A DNA stretch of 64,000 nt, from positions 1,361,501-1,425,500 of the forward strand of contig BSBM01000646.1 in assembly GCA_027924585.1 (NCBI GenBank), given 5' to 3'. A program made the position numbers and the translations under genes. Source of the DNA: Larix kaempferi (lineage: Eukaryota; Streptophyta; Pinopsida; Pinales; Pinaceae). This document shows, piece after piece, positions 42,779-52,873 of this stretch (position 1 is the first letter of the stretch; every line of letters begins with the position of its first letter). The notes beneath the pieces are model-generated. The model saw nothing but the letters and a program-made list of their open reading frames with translations, was not told where the DNA came from and ran no database searches.

Positions 42779-44227
42779 TCATGCTAGAAGGCCAACTAAA
42801 ACCGAGCACGAACTCAGTTTCTCTCTGGTCACTACCTTTGTGAACATGTCTGCGGGATTCTCGCTAGTATGTATCTTTTCCAGCTTTAATAGTTCATCTT
42901 TTAGAATAGAGCGTATGAAATGGTACTTGAGCTGTATATGTTTAGTCCTAGAATGGAATGCTGAGTTCTTTGCAAGGTGAATGGAACTCTGGCTGTCACT
43001 ATACAATCTGCTATCCTTCTGCTTCTTACCCACTTCCTCCATAAACCTCTGCAGCCAAATCATCTCTTTACTAGCCTCTGTAATGGCAACATACTCTGCT
43101 TCTGTTGTTGAAAGTGCAACAACCTTCTGTAGTTTCGAAATCCAGCTTACTGATGTTCCACCTACAATAAACACATACCCTATGGTGCTCCTCCTGCTAT
43201 ACTTGTCACCTTCCATATATGCATCAACATATCCCTGTAGAATAGTGTCTGAACCTCCAAAACATAATGCCTCAGTGGTAGTACCTCTCAAATACCTAAT
43301 AATCCACTGTACTGCCTTCCAATGTTCTTTACCTGGATTGTTCATATATCTGCTCACAACTCCCACTGCATGTGCAATATCTGGTCTTGTGCACACCATG
43401 GCATACATCAAGCTGCCAACTGCTGATTGATAAGGAATCTTGGAAATGTAATCTGTCTCTTCTTGTGTCTTGGGACACATTTCTTTACTTAGAATGAAAT
43501 GGATAGCCAAAGGTGTACTTACAAGTTTTGCATTTTGCATTCTGAACCTTTCCAACACCTTTTGTATGTACTCACTTTGAGACAATGTCAATTTGTGATT
43601 TTTCATGTCTCTCGTTATTCTCATACCAAGGATTTGCTTTGCAGTACCCAAATCCTTCATCGCAAATGAATTATCTAGCTTCCTTTTGAGTACATTTATA
43701 TCTTGCATGTCAGACCCTACAACAAGCATGTCATCCACAGACAATAACAAGATAATATATCTTCCATTGTCTAGCTTCTTGAAATAAACACAGTGGTTAG
43801 AATGACATATACTATAACCTTGTTCTATCATAAACCTGTCAAACTTTAGATACCACTGCCTTGGAGCTTGCTTCAAGCCATACAAGCTCTTTTTCAACCT
43901 GCATACCAGATCCTCCTTACCTTTGACCTCATACCCTTGTGGCTGCTGCATATATATTTCTTTCTCCAAATCCCCATGGAGGAAGGCTGTTTTTACATCT
44001 AACTGTTCAAGATGAAAATATTCTACCACCACTAGACTTAAGATAGTCCTAATTGAAGTCATCTTAACAACAGGAGAAAATATTTCATCAAAATCTATAC
44101 CTTTCTTTTGTGCAAACCCCTTTACAACAAGTCTGGCCTTGTACCGCTTCTTACCTCCTTCTTCTTCCTTCAACCTGTAAATCCATTTGTTTTGCAATGC
44201 TCTTTTACCAGCAGGCAACTGAACCAA
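42779..44227 (-). CDS. pol: T10 reverse transcriptase and RNase H
   Basis: 482 open codons, the longest intact pol piece here. [82 protein letters not shown], catalytic LLLSVDDMLVVG (Tyr of Y-V-D-D replaced by Ser), KDLGTAKQILGMRI. Then TRPDIAHAVGVVSRYMNNPG and RNase H: STIGYVFIVGGTSVSWISKL, ALSTTEAEYVAITEASKEMI, DSQSSIHLAKNSAFHSRTKH. Ends inside the polypurine-side leader at 42779. The Tyr loss suggests weak or no polymerase activity. Confidence 0.95.
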   Translation of the reverse strand: MVQLPAGKRALQNKWIYRLKEEEGGKKRYKARLVVKGFAQKKGIDFDEIFSPVVKMTSIRTILSLVVVEYFHLEQLDVKTAFLHGDLEKEIYMQQPQGYEVKGKEDLVCRLKKSLYGLKQAPRQWYLKFDRFMIEQGYSICHSNHCVYFKKLDNGRYIILLLSVDDMLVVGSDMQDINVLKRKLDNSFAMKDLGTAKQILGMRITRDMKNHKLTLSQSEYIQKVLERFRMQNAKLVSTPLAIHFILSKEMCPKTQEETDYISKIPYQSAVGSLMYAMVCTRPDIAHAVGVVSRYMNNPGKEHWKAVQWIIRYLRGTTTEALCFGGSDTILQGYVDAYMEGDKYSRRSTIGYVFIVGGTSVSWISKLQKVVALSTTEAEYVAITEASKEMIWLQRFMEEVGKKQKDSRLYSDSQSSIHLAKNSAFHSRTKHIQLKYHFIRSILKDELLKLEKIHTSENPADMFTKVVTREKLSSCSVLVGLLA

Positions 44228-44236
44228 ATCCCAAGT

Positions 44237-44830
44237 CTAGTTTCCTACCAATGAGTCCATCTCCTCATTCATGCCTTGCTCCCACTTCTTTCTAGTTTCC
44301 ACTTGCATTGCTTCTTCATAACATGCTGGTTCACCAGAATCGGTCATCAATAAATAATACATTGAAGGAGAGTATCGTTCAGGGAGTCTACTTAACCTGG
44401 TAGATCTTCTTACAATTGCAGGAGTTTCAGGTACTTGCTGCTGCTCTTGATTTTCTGGCACCTTTGGAACTTCATTTTCTTTAATTTTATCAAGCACTAT
44501 GTACTCTGTGTTTTCCTTTTCCTGTTTCTTTCCCTGCAATTGATCTTTATACATGACCTTTTCATTGAATGTCACATCTATACTCCTGATGATTTTGTTA
44601 TTTTCATAATCCCATAAACGATAACCAAATTCATCAACCCCATATCCAATAAATGTGCATTTCTTGGATTTAGCTTCAAGCTTTGTTCTATTTTCTTTAT
44701 CAATATGGACAAATGCTTCACAACCAAACGTTCTCAGAAATGAGTAGTTTACCTTTTTATCTGTCCATGCTTCCTCTGGAATACCACCATCCAAAGAACT
44801 TGAAGGTCTTCTCTTTACGAATCCCATGGT
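44237..44830 (-). pseudogene. pol: T10 integrase C-part and RT linker
   Basis: Reads GGIPEEAWTDKKVNYSFLRT, FGCEAFVHIDKENRTKLEAK, CTFIGYGVDEFGYRLWDYEN and SIDVTFNEKVMYKDQ, the usual region after the integrase core, then VRRSTRLSRLPERY. It is one frame away from the upstream gag-pol piece, joined near 44815. Confidence 0.85.
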
Positions 44831-46031
44831 ATGAACAGTAACTATCAAACTCCTTGCCACAGTACTCACCTCCATTATCAGATCTGAGACACTTCAATCT
44901 TTTTCCTGTCTCATTCTCAACCAAATCTTTCCACTTCTTAAAAGTAGGAAACACATCAGATTTCTGTCTAATGCAATAAACCCAAGTTTTTCTAGTTGCA
45001 TCATCAATAAATGTAACATAATAATGAGAGCCACCAAGATATTGTACTTGAGCCGGTCCCCATACATCTGTATGCACAAGCTCTAATTTTTCATTCTTCT
45101 TTTGTTTCCCAACCCTGAGAAATTTGACTCTCTTCTGTTTTCCATAAACACAGTTTTCACAGAATTCCAAACTTACCTGCTTCAAATCCGACAACAACTT
45201 CCTTGAGTGGAGAATCTGCATCCCCTTCTCACTCATGTGGCCAAGCCTATGATGCCACAATGCTGTATCTGTTCTTGTGGAAGCTAAAGAGATAGAATGG
45301 TCAGTATTATGAGGACATAAATACAACATACCTACTCTGTCTCCTTTTGCTATCACCATTGATCCTTTAGTGATCTTCCACCACTTTTCTCCAAACGTAG
45401 ATAGACAGCCTCCATCTCCCAACTGCCCTGTTGAGATCAGATTTTTTTTCATAGCAGGAATATGCCTAACTTCTTTCAACAACCAATCAGTTCCATTCTT
45501 AACTTTTATCCATACCTTACCCATTCCAACAATTTTACATGGATCATCATCACCCAATAAAACATGTCCAAAGTCGCTAGGAACATACTCATGAAAGTAT
45601 TTCCTATGGGGTGTAGCATGACATGAAGCTCCTGAATCTACTACCCAATAATCACTAGTATTATCTAATGCAAGAATCAAAGCATCTTGTAACACATCAC
45701 CTGCTACATTTGATTCCTGGGTAGTTTCCTTCTGTGCATCTCCTTTCTTCTTTAGAGATTTGCAGTCTTTCTTTAGATGTCCTTTCTTTCCACAGTTCCA
45801 GCACTCTATCTTTCCCAGTCTGGACTTGAATCTGCCCGTTTTAGACTTTCCACGATTACCTTGGCTCTTTCCTCTCTCCTTTTGTCTTCCCCTGCTCTCC
45901 ATGGTCAACGCATTACCTGATGTCTCACCTGTGCTTTTTCTTCGCATTTCCTCGCTAAGAATAACACCAATAACATCATCAAATTTCAAGGTGTTTGAAC
46001 CAGAGACAGAGTTACTTATAGCCATGACCAA
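44810..46031 (-). CDS. pol: T10 Gag end, protease, integrase N-part
   Basis: CWNCGKKGHLKKDC knuckle, YWVVDSGASCHATPHRKYFH protease active site (D-S-G), TALWHHRLGHMSEKGMQILH gag-pre-integrase, CVYGKQKRVKFLR, then integrase: LVHTDVWGPAQVQYLGGSHY (first Asp), YVTFIDDATRKTWVYCIRQK, CLRSDNGGEYCGKEFDSYCS (second Asp). The block with the catalytic Glu is missing; the reading changes to the next frame near 44815, and the frame itself runs on as noise to 44757. Confidence 0.93.
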
Positions 46032-46043
46032 GCTATTCCAGCT

Positions 46044-46510
46044 TTATGGCAATGAACACAATATTATAAGAGCCCTAACCTCATCATCAAATTTCACAGT
46101 TACAGAACTTAGCTGATTTGTAACCGTATTAAACTCATTTAAATGATCAGTAAAAGATCCACCTTTAGAAATCTTCATATTAAATAAACGCTTCATTAGA
46201 AATACCTTGTTGGAGGCCGAGGGTTTTTCATACAGCTTACCCAATGTGCTCATCAAACCCTCTGTTGTCATTTCTTTTCAGATATTGAAAGCCACCGACG
46301 AAGCCAGGCTCAACCGTATTGTTCCCAGAGCCTTTCTGTCAATAACCTCCCATTCTTTGTCCTTCATAGCCGTTGGCTTCTTTGCTTTTCCTCCCAACGG
46401 TAGGAATAGATCCTTCTGGTATAGATAGTCCTCCATTTGCATCTTCCATAACCCGAAGTTTTGGCCGTTAAACTTCTCGACCTTAAACTTTCCTTCTTCT
46501 ACTATTGCTC
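46044..46510 (-). pseudogene. gag: T10 Gag, N-terminal half
   Basis: EEGKFKVEKFNGQNFGLWKM opens the copia Gag, then MEDYLYQKDLFLPLGGKAKK, TIRLSLASSVAFNI, stop, LMSTLGKLYEKPSASNKVFL, MKRLFNMKISKGGSFTDHLN. One stop near 46275 and another near 46040. The expected ATG before this segment reads ATA. Confidence 0.85.
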
Positions 46511-46566
46511 CCACTCGAACTAGAAACCCTAGCTTCCTGCGGGTTTGACTGCCAAATAGACCTTTG

Positions 46567-46578
46567 GCTCTGATACCA
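46567..46578 (-). promoter_or_regulatory. Primer-binding site of T10
   Basis: Minus strand TGGTATCAGAGC, perfect, 2 bp from the LTR. Confidence 0.95.
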
Positions 46579-46580
46579 AT

Positions 46581-47194
46581 TGTTAGAAAAACAAGATCGC
46601 AGAGCAATAACAATAAACAGAAATGCAAATATAATCACACATACACATTACAAGAGAGACACAAATATATTGTGGTTCACCCAACTTGGGCTACGTCCAC
46701 ACTGAATTTGCCAGTCCTTATTATTATTACCATCCAGCAAGGTGAAGGGATACAACCTACAGCACAACCGCTGCACTTCCTCTTCTTTGTTTCACAGTCT
46801 CTCTCCTAATCTCAGAGATCTTTACAATGCATAAAACCTAATACATCATCATCCCTAGCCGTATTACAATGTCTTTATTTTATAAGGGAAATACAATGGA
46901 AAAATACCACGGGATACCCAAAACCATGGGCCCGCAAAATAGTTGACGAAAACAACCCCAAAAATTTTCTTCGGGGGCGTTGTCCTCGAATCCCCGCCGG
47001 GGGACCGCTGGCCCCCAGATCCCCCAGCCAGGGGGGATGGGCCCCCCTGGAACCCCGTGGGGGGGCGATGCCCCCCCACACCCCCCCACTGGGGTGAGTG
47101 TACAGTCCACCTACATATCATATAAAACTGGGGTACAAACACGGCTGATACAATATCATCTATGAGACTAGAAGATCTGGCTCCACAACCAACA
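46581..47194 (-). repeat. 5' LTR of T10
   Basis: 614 bp partner of 42128-42693, with an extra GC-rich block at about 46955-47090 made of G and C runs of 4-7 that can pair with one another. Small frames in that block are artefacts of composition. Confidence 0.93.
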
Positions 47195-47199
47195 ATTGT

Positions 47200-47471
47200 T
47201 GTTGGCGCATATGCTTTGTAAGTCGCCCATAGTATTGTTGATCCATAGGTTGTAGTGGCCCATGGTTTTGACCCATAGTATTGGTGCCTAGACTTAGTAT
47301 ATAAGTGTGTGTTGAGACCTATCAAGGCACCGTGAAGTTATTTGTATTGAGCTTGCTCAAAGGAGGTTGCCCCCTCGAAGTGGCCTGTGATCAATATAAA
47401 AGTGATTCTGAGTTCTATCATTTCTGCTATTTCGCATATTCTTATTAATTAATTGTTGCAGGTGCTTCACA
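47200..47471 (+). repeat. 3' LTR of T9, right piece
   Basis: Continues the T9 LTR after T10 and ends GTGCTTCACA at 47471, followed by TSD AGAAC. TATA-like TATATAAG near 47299-47306. Confidence 0.92.
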
Positions 47472-47476
47472 AGAAC

Positions 47477-48025
47477 TTCTAACGTGGACATAGTTGCAGG
47501 TGACTAAGCAAAGTCATCCACAATATTTTAGCTGTGGACGAGTTTCATGTGGGGGTTATTAGGGGTACTCCGAAGTGGAACATTAGGAATTAGTGGGATT
47601 TGTTCAGAACTTGGGCATGGTATTTGTAGAGGGACCCCCGAGGGTATAGGAGAGTCTTCCACTTGGAGAGTTTCAAGACTATCATAACCCTTAGATCGAA
47701 TCTGAAGATATATCCCCAATGTGTAGATATTTTGAAAAGAACCATCGCCGGAGGGGCGAGGATCTTGCTGTTGTGTAACGACCCCTTGGTTTGCAAAGGG
47801 TTGTTTTAAAATGGTGGTTTGGGTTTAGGGAGGGTTCGTAGGATGAGGGAGATTTGTCACTGTATTCTTCTTGGATTCTACTAGCTGTTGGAAATTGGGG
47901 ATCATAGGGAAATGATGAGTGTAATGACTATAGTTGCCGCAAATGGATCAGTTTCAATTGGTCCTAAGGTTAGCGTTCTTCCCTTGTTTGGGAGTATTAT
48001 TAGTCCCTTTTTTTTGGTTACTCAT
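47477..48025 (-). pseudogene. gag: T8 Gag C-terminal part, upstream of protease
   Basis: Minus frames: KQPFANQGVVTQQ (T13: QNPLPTQGVVNTQ), IPSGVPLQIPCPSSEQ, and a knuckle near 47930-47960, SICGNYSHYTHHF (T13: CSICGVYGHYTHAC). Stops and shifts are frequent. Confidence 0.7.
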
Positions 48026-48738
48026 TGTTAACACCCAAAAAGTGCTCACTACCTCATCTACCCCATTACATGACTCATTTGTCCATATTTCCTACCATAA
48101 AAGCCTCCAAAATGCCACAAAACCACTAAAAAAGCCTCCAAAAGGCCAAAAAACCCCTTTTTCCCCCAAAATAATCCATAATTCCTCCAAAATAGCAAAA
48201 ACCCTCTAAAAAGGGAATAAAAATACAAAAAAGAGGGAAAAAGGAGGCAAAAACCCTATACAACTGACCTAAACCATATGGTTCCCAAAACCATGGGCCA
48301 ACACTCCACCACTAAAAACCTATAAATAGGTGATGGAGGCCTCTCATTTCATATCCACAGTCAAATACACCCTTACTCTACCAAAATCACTCTTGAAACC
48401 CTAGCTCACCCTTGAGCTACTTTCACACTTGAGTGCCCCTTTGGCCCATTTCCAACCCTCTGGAGAAAGAGAAAGGAGCAAAGCTGGAAGCTTGGAAGCA
48501 ACCCTCCTGGACTGCTGCAAGAGCTTCACCAACCTCTACACTTGAGGTAATCTTTAATACAAAAAGAGAAATCTTTTGCCATATTTTCATGTTTTGTTAT
48601 TTATGTTAATGCTCATGCTATGTTAAATTTTATTCTATTTTAGTATTTTTATTTACTGTTTATTGAACTGCCACTAAGGAGTCCCTTCTCCTTAGTAGGT
48701 GCTCATTTGCACAAGCTGGGGTGAAAACCCTAGCTACA
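48026..48738 (+). mobile_element. T11: solo LTR of the T1/T13 family
   Basis: 713 bp, TGTTAACACCC...CCTAGCTACA, matching the T13 LTR end to end with differences. Flanks CTCAT (48021-48025) and CTCGT (48739-48743) agree in four of five bases. TATAAATA at 48321-48328. No internal part remains. It interrupts T8 Gag. Confidence 0.9.
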
Positions 48739-49070
48739 CTCGTATTCTGGGTTTACTAGGGAGGAGGGTTTCCCACTTGCCCTGACTGCTAGTTTTGCTT
48801 GTTCTTCCCTTTCTTCTTCCCTTGAGTCGTAGTACTATGGGAGTTTGCGGTGTTCAGTTACTCAAATTGTTGATCTTGTTGAACATAAGAAGGTTGAACC
48901 AGGTTCACCCCCATGTGGGGTGGTGGCTGCTGACCAGTTGGGCATGTGAATGGGTTATAAGGGTTATATCCTCGGGGTGGGATAAATGCGATTTATGCTC
49001 CACAAGAGGTGGACGTAGGAACTGTTATCTCCCCAATAAACATAGACTAGTCAAGTCATCTAGGTGATAG
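48739..49070 (-). pseudogene. gag: T8 Gag, proline/glutamine-rich part
   Basis: Minus frame: NPFTCPTGQQPPPHMGVNLV then PSYVQQDQQFE, and KKKGKNKQN. It has the place and composition of the T13 Gag stretch with YPPQAAPAANPQPAPQ. The right border with T12 is not defined. Confidence 0.55.
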
Positions 49071-50046
49071 GAAGTCTTGTATTTTTGTTTCTTGTCTACA
49101 CATGTCTGAGTTATAGTCTGGTAGGTCTGAGAAGGTAACAAAGTCCAAATTGATATTTTTTCCGTCGGCCTCCTTCCGAAGGAAAAATTTCAGGTTTCGG
49201 TAGCTTAGGTGGGCCTGTTATTGGCTCATTAGCTATCGAATGCCAGGTTTTCCGCTATTTATGGTCTAAAAAATAGAACACTCCAACCACCGAAAGCGGA
49301 AAAGTTACAGCGTAAAATGGAGGGATGGTTTTCGGTGGCTTGGGCAAACATGACAGTGTTCATTAGCCATCGAAAGGTCAAGCATTTTCCATAGCTCGAG
49401 GGGCGAATTCGAAACCTTCCCTAGCTGCCGAAAGGAAAAAGTCATGCCCGCATTCATGAAGCCGTTTCGGGGGTTTAGGTGAACACAACGGTGTTCATTA
49501 GCCACCAAAAGTCAGGCATACTTCCCACAGCTTGCCATCTAATGGGATGGGTTAGTTTCGACCGCCGAAAGCAAAAATACAGTAGCGAAAATTGTTTTTC
49601 GGTGGCATAGTAGGTTTGAACGTGAATTGTTGGTTGTTGAAAAGAAAGCCACATCAATTGACGGACATGTCAAATCAAGGGTTCGGGGTCATGGTTCAGG
49701 GAACTCATCATGGTTTAAGCCATCGAAAGGGTCATTTCATCAAAATTCTAACTCACCCCGAGGGAAGTCCGGATGCCACCGCCATAATTTTGACTAGACG
49801 GACCTCTTTTCCCATCCACATAACAGCATTTCTCAAATTCCGTTCCATTAGTGCAATCATGTCTCAGCCACCATCATTTAACCCTCATGATTTCCCACCT
49901 TTGCATACCCTTGGAGTCAGCTCCCGAAAGGCCACACCACCTTCCCATTTTCGCTCCCACCGTGTCGATTAAGCCCATTTCCTCCCTGTTTCCTGTCACT
50001 CTCTCATTTCGGGTTTGATTAACAAGTGCCACCAAGCAATTCATCG
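49071..50046 (+). other. T12 5' region with hairpins
   Basis: No reliable frame. Hairpins: TTCGGTAGCT 49196-49205 with AGCTATCGAA 49231-49240; TTCGGTGGCT 49331-49340 with AGCCATCGAA 49365-49374; GAACAC 49481-49486 with GTGTTC 49491-49496 inside a larger imperfect stem. Other partial copies appear around 49590-49735. Confidence 0.65.
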
Positions 50047-50615
50047 ATGCCGAAAGGGGGAGGAGCAATCTTGAAAAAAGAATTAAGTGACACCTGCTAC
50101 CTGGAGGCACACCCTGAGGTAGGTCATTTTTTCAAGAATGTTGGTTGCTATAACTTCTATAAAAAGATTTAGGGCTCTCACCAACAGGTGGCCGAAGCTT
50201 TCGCCCTCACATATGATGGAGAAAAGGCAGTAATAGGCAAGGAAGAGTTCCAGGTGAGCGAGGCCCTCATTGCCCAGGTAACAGAATTTCCCACAACCGG
50301 GGAGAGCTGGTTTAAGACCACTGTTAAGAAGGATTTTGAGTTTAAATCATATCTGAAACCGGAGCTTAGGAATCAAGTTTGGAAAAAGGACATCCCTATG
50401 TCATACCTGGAAGATAATTGGTAGCTGTTATTGAAGTCCATCCTGGCCTATATAACCTGTGAGGGTAGGTATAACAGGGTGTTAATCTATCACTTCAGAT
50501 TGCTAGATCATTTCATGGGAAAGAACCCTCTAAATCTCCCCTTCTACCTCCACAAGAGCCTCACCAAAATGGCGCATCAAGTAAAGGCTCAGCCCTCCAA
50601 AATTGTAGGGAGGTT
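50047..50615 (+). pseudogene. T12 ORF, N-terminal part
   Basis: ATG 50047: MPKGGGAILKKELSDTCYLE, then HPEVGHFFKNVGCYNFYKKI, stop, AEAFALTYDGEKAVIGKEEF, VTEFPTTGESWFKTTVKKDF, stop, ILAYITCEGRYNRVLIYHFR, LNLPFYLHKSLTKMAHQVKA. It looks like a globular protein. I recall similar segments in unnamed plant transposon-associated ORFs but cannot name the family. T13 is inserted at AGGTT 50611-50615; the frame resumes at 60765. Two stops (50170, 50422) break it. Confidence 0.6.
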
Positions 50616-51328
50616 TGTTAACACCCAAAAAGTGCTCACTACCTCATCTACCACATTATATGGCTCATTTGTCCATTTTCCTACCATATTTCCCTTAAAA
50701 TCCCAAAAAAATCCCATTAAGAAGCCTCCAAAAGGCCTAAAAAGCCTCCAAAAGGCCTAAAATGCCTCCAAAAGGCCACAAAACCATCAAAATAGCCTAA
50801 AAAAGGCTAAAAAACCCCCTTTTCCTCCAAAAATAGCAAAAATCCCCTAAAAAGGGAATAAAAAATATAAAATAATGAGGAAAAGGAGAAAAAACCCTAT
50901 ACAGCTGCCCAAAACCATGTGTTACCCAAAACCATGGGTCAGCACTCCACCACCAAAAAACTATAAATAGGTGATGGAGACCCCTTATTCCATATCCACA
51001 ATCACAAGCACCCTTACTCTGCCAAAATCTCTCTCGAAACTCTAGTTCACCATTGAACTACTTTCACCTTGAGAAAGAGAAGGAGCACATTGGAGCTTGG
51101 AGCATCCTCTTGGACATTGCAAAGGGCTTCATCAACCTCCACATTGGAGGTAATATCAATACAAAAACCCATTATTTAAATTTGTTGTTTATGTTTTATG
51201 CAAATGTTTAAAGTAGTTTTTATTTCTGTTTTAGCTTAATTATTTACATTTACTGAACTGCTACTAAGGGGTCCATTCTCCTTAGTAGGTGCTCATTTGC
51301 ACAAGCTAGGGGTAAAACCCTAGCTACA
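50616..51328 (+). repeat. 5' LTR of T13
   Basis: 713 bp from TGTTAACACCC to CCTAGCTACA. TATA box TATAAATA at 50962-50969. It lacks a 30-bp segment found in the 3' LTR near 60473-60502 (GAGCCACTTTTGGCCCATTC). Confidence 0.96.
50962..50969 (+). promoter_or_regulatory. TATA box of T13 5' LTR
   Basis: TATAAATA; the same word at 60362-60369 in the 3' LTR and 48321-48328 in T11. Confidence 0.65.
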
Positions 51329-51330
51329 GT

Positions 51331-51348
51331 TTTGGCGACTCCCCTAGA
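51331..51348 (+). promoter_or_regulatory. Primer-binding site of T13 (probable)
   Basis: TTTGGCGACTCCCCTAGA two bases after the LTR. TGGCGACTCC-type sites are known from Tat/Ogre-like plant gypsy elements, read as tRNA-Arg; I rely on memory for the tRNA, so the identity is tentative. Confidence 0.55.
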
Positions 51349-51436
51349 TTTTGAATTTCTGGTTTCCGTTTTTAAATTTTTTCCCTTTCGGCTATCCCTT
51401 TCGGCCGCCACATACCGCGTCTTTTCCCTCTGCAGT

Positions 51437-51830
51437 CGCGTCCTGACCGCGCCTTTCAGTCCTTTACCTGCGACCCGACCGCGGCTCTCAGACTGCTTCC
51501 GACGCCCTACCGGCGGATTCAAGTCTGTTACCTGCGATCCGACCGCGGCTAATCATCCTGTTTGCCGCGATCTGACTGCGCCTGTCGGCCATTTTCCCGC
51601 GTCCCGACTGCGGCTCTCTGCCTCTTTCGTGCGTCCCGACTGCGTCTGTTAGCCCTTTTGCCGCGACCCGACTGCGTCTTTTTCCCCGTTACCTGCGTCC
51701 CGATTGCACCTATTGGCCCGAAAGCCGCGACCTGACCGCGTCTGTTTTCCTCAAACCCGCGGTCTGCCTGTTCCGATTCGCCACAGACCCGCGGTCTGTT
51801 TTCTGCATTTTTCCTATTTTGAGCCCAGCC
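51437..51830 (+). repeat. 32-bp tandem repeat in T13 leader
   Basis: GCG(A/T)CCCGACTGCG-type starts fall at 51438, 51470, (51502 degenerate), 51534, 51567, 51599, 51631, 51663, 51695, 51727, 51759 and 51791, a period of 32 (one step of 33). Units are 65% GC or so while the surroundings are AT-rich. There are about 12 units; the last two are diverged. Confidence 0.9.
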
Positions 51831-52873
51831 CCTTTTGCTGCAATATTTTCTGCATCTGAACAGCCCTCTGTCCCACCTGCAGCCTCACTACCTTACAGCC
51901 TTTCTGCAACATATTTTTTGTTCCCTTTACAGAATTCTTTTAAAATTTCGTTATTTTTAAATCAGAAAATTTTGCAAGTTAAACTTTCAATTTCAGCATT
52001 ATTGATAGTTGGAAGTTGCCCCCCTTGTGGCACTTCTATTTTTCGGTTCATCACCTCACGAGCACACACTCTGTCACATAAATCAAGTGAGACTTAAAAA
52101 GTACCTAACTAAACCAACATTCTAACCCCACTTGGGGAACACAAAAGAATCATTGTAGTTAGGTAGGATCGGGGGGATAGGCTTCCAATAACACCCCTCG
52201 GTTATTTCACTTGAGACATAGTTGTTGTCCAAATAGGGAACCAAAATCCCCTAGTACTTTTTGGCACGGTCACGACCAGTTTATCAGAGGGCCTCTCCCT
52301 TAGGAGGGTTGAAGTCGGGAGACTGGTTCCGGAGGCCTGAGTGGAATATCGCACTCCATTCAGTAACTGAAGGGCTACCTTTCGCGGTTCGTGGGATATC
52401 CCTGTATAGGGGTATTGCGGTCAACGAACTAAACGGCAGATTCACCTTTCTGGACGTGTCATGAACGGGGTATCTTAGTTTCCATTCTTCTAGGATTGCC
52501 TACCCGGTGTCCCTCCCGGTAGGGGGATATCATAGCCACTTGGCTTTCCTACTCATATTGTCTGACTTGGATTTCATCACCTTGCAGAGGATATGTTTAG
52601 TTGAGTCAGAATACTTTTAGTTAGGTGTTTGCATGCTCCTTTACCTCCCTTTGGTCTAGTGAGTCCACCATTTTTTCTTTTTTAGGAAACCTGCTGCTTG
52701 TTGGTATTCTGACCATCTTTGTTGATACTCCACCTATTGTAGCACAGCTGCTGCAGTGAGTGTTTTGAGTTGGTTGTTGGCCTGAGTGCCTTGTTCTTGA
52801 GCTCTCCTTCTGCACACTCGGTTGCATTAGGATTTTTTGAGTTGTTTTTATACTCACCTCAACCCACAGAGAT
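51831..52873 (+). other. T13 leader after the repeats
   Basis: No coding frame. Contains possible hairpins (for example GAGGGCCTCTCCCTTAGGAG near 52287-52306) and a pyrimidine stretch with TTGCAG near 52583 that could serve as a splice acceptor. Nothing firm. Confidence 0.45.

Larger units (their letters stand above)
42128..47194 (-). mobile_element. T10: Ty1/copia element with damaged integrase
   Basis: LTRs 42128-42693 and 46581-47194, starting TGTTAG and ending CCAACA on the plus strand; TSD ATTGT at 42123-42127 and 47195-47199. Minus-strand primer site 46567-46578 and polypurine tract AAGTGGGAGAA (42694-42704) agree. Order gag, knuckle, protease, integrase N-part, RT, RNase H. The integrase lost a segment near 44815. 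Confidence 0.95.
36254..47471 (+). mobile_element. T9: Ty3/gypsy chromovirus
   Basis: 5' LTR 36254-36628 (375 bp); primer site 36631-36642; gag, protease, RT, RNase H, integrase and chromodomain in order; polypurine tract 42012-42024; 3' LTR 42025-42127 plus 47200-47471, split by T10. TSD AGAAC at 36249-36253 and 47472-47476. Without T10 it is about 6.1 kb and the two LTRs have equal length. All domains are present but about ten stops and one frameshift break them. Confidence 0.95.

Noticed and set aside
46875-47165. Pro/Gly-rich frames on both strands
   Set aside because: Produced by G and C runs in the GC-rich LTR block of T10; both strands are open for the same reason.
51437-51830. CRISPR-like array with 32-bp period
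   Set aside because: Units are contiguous tandem copies with no unique spacers, inside a plant retroelement leader.
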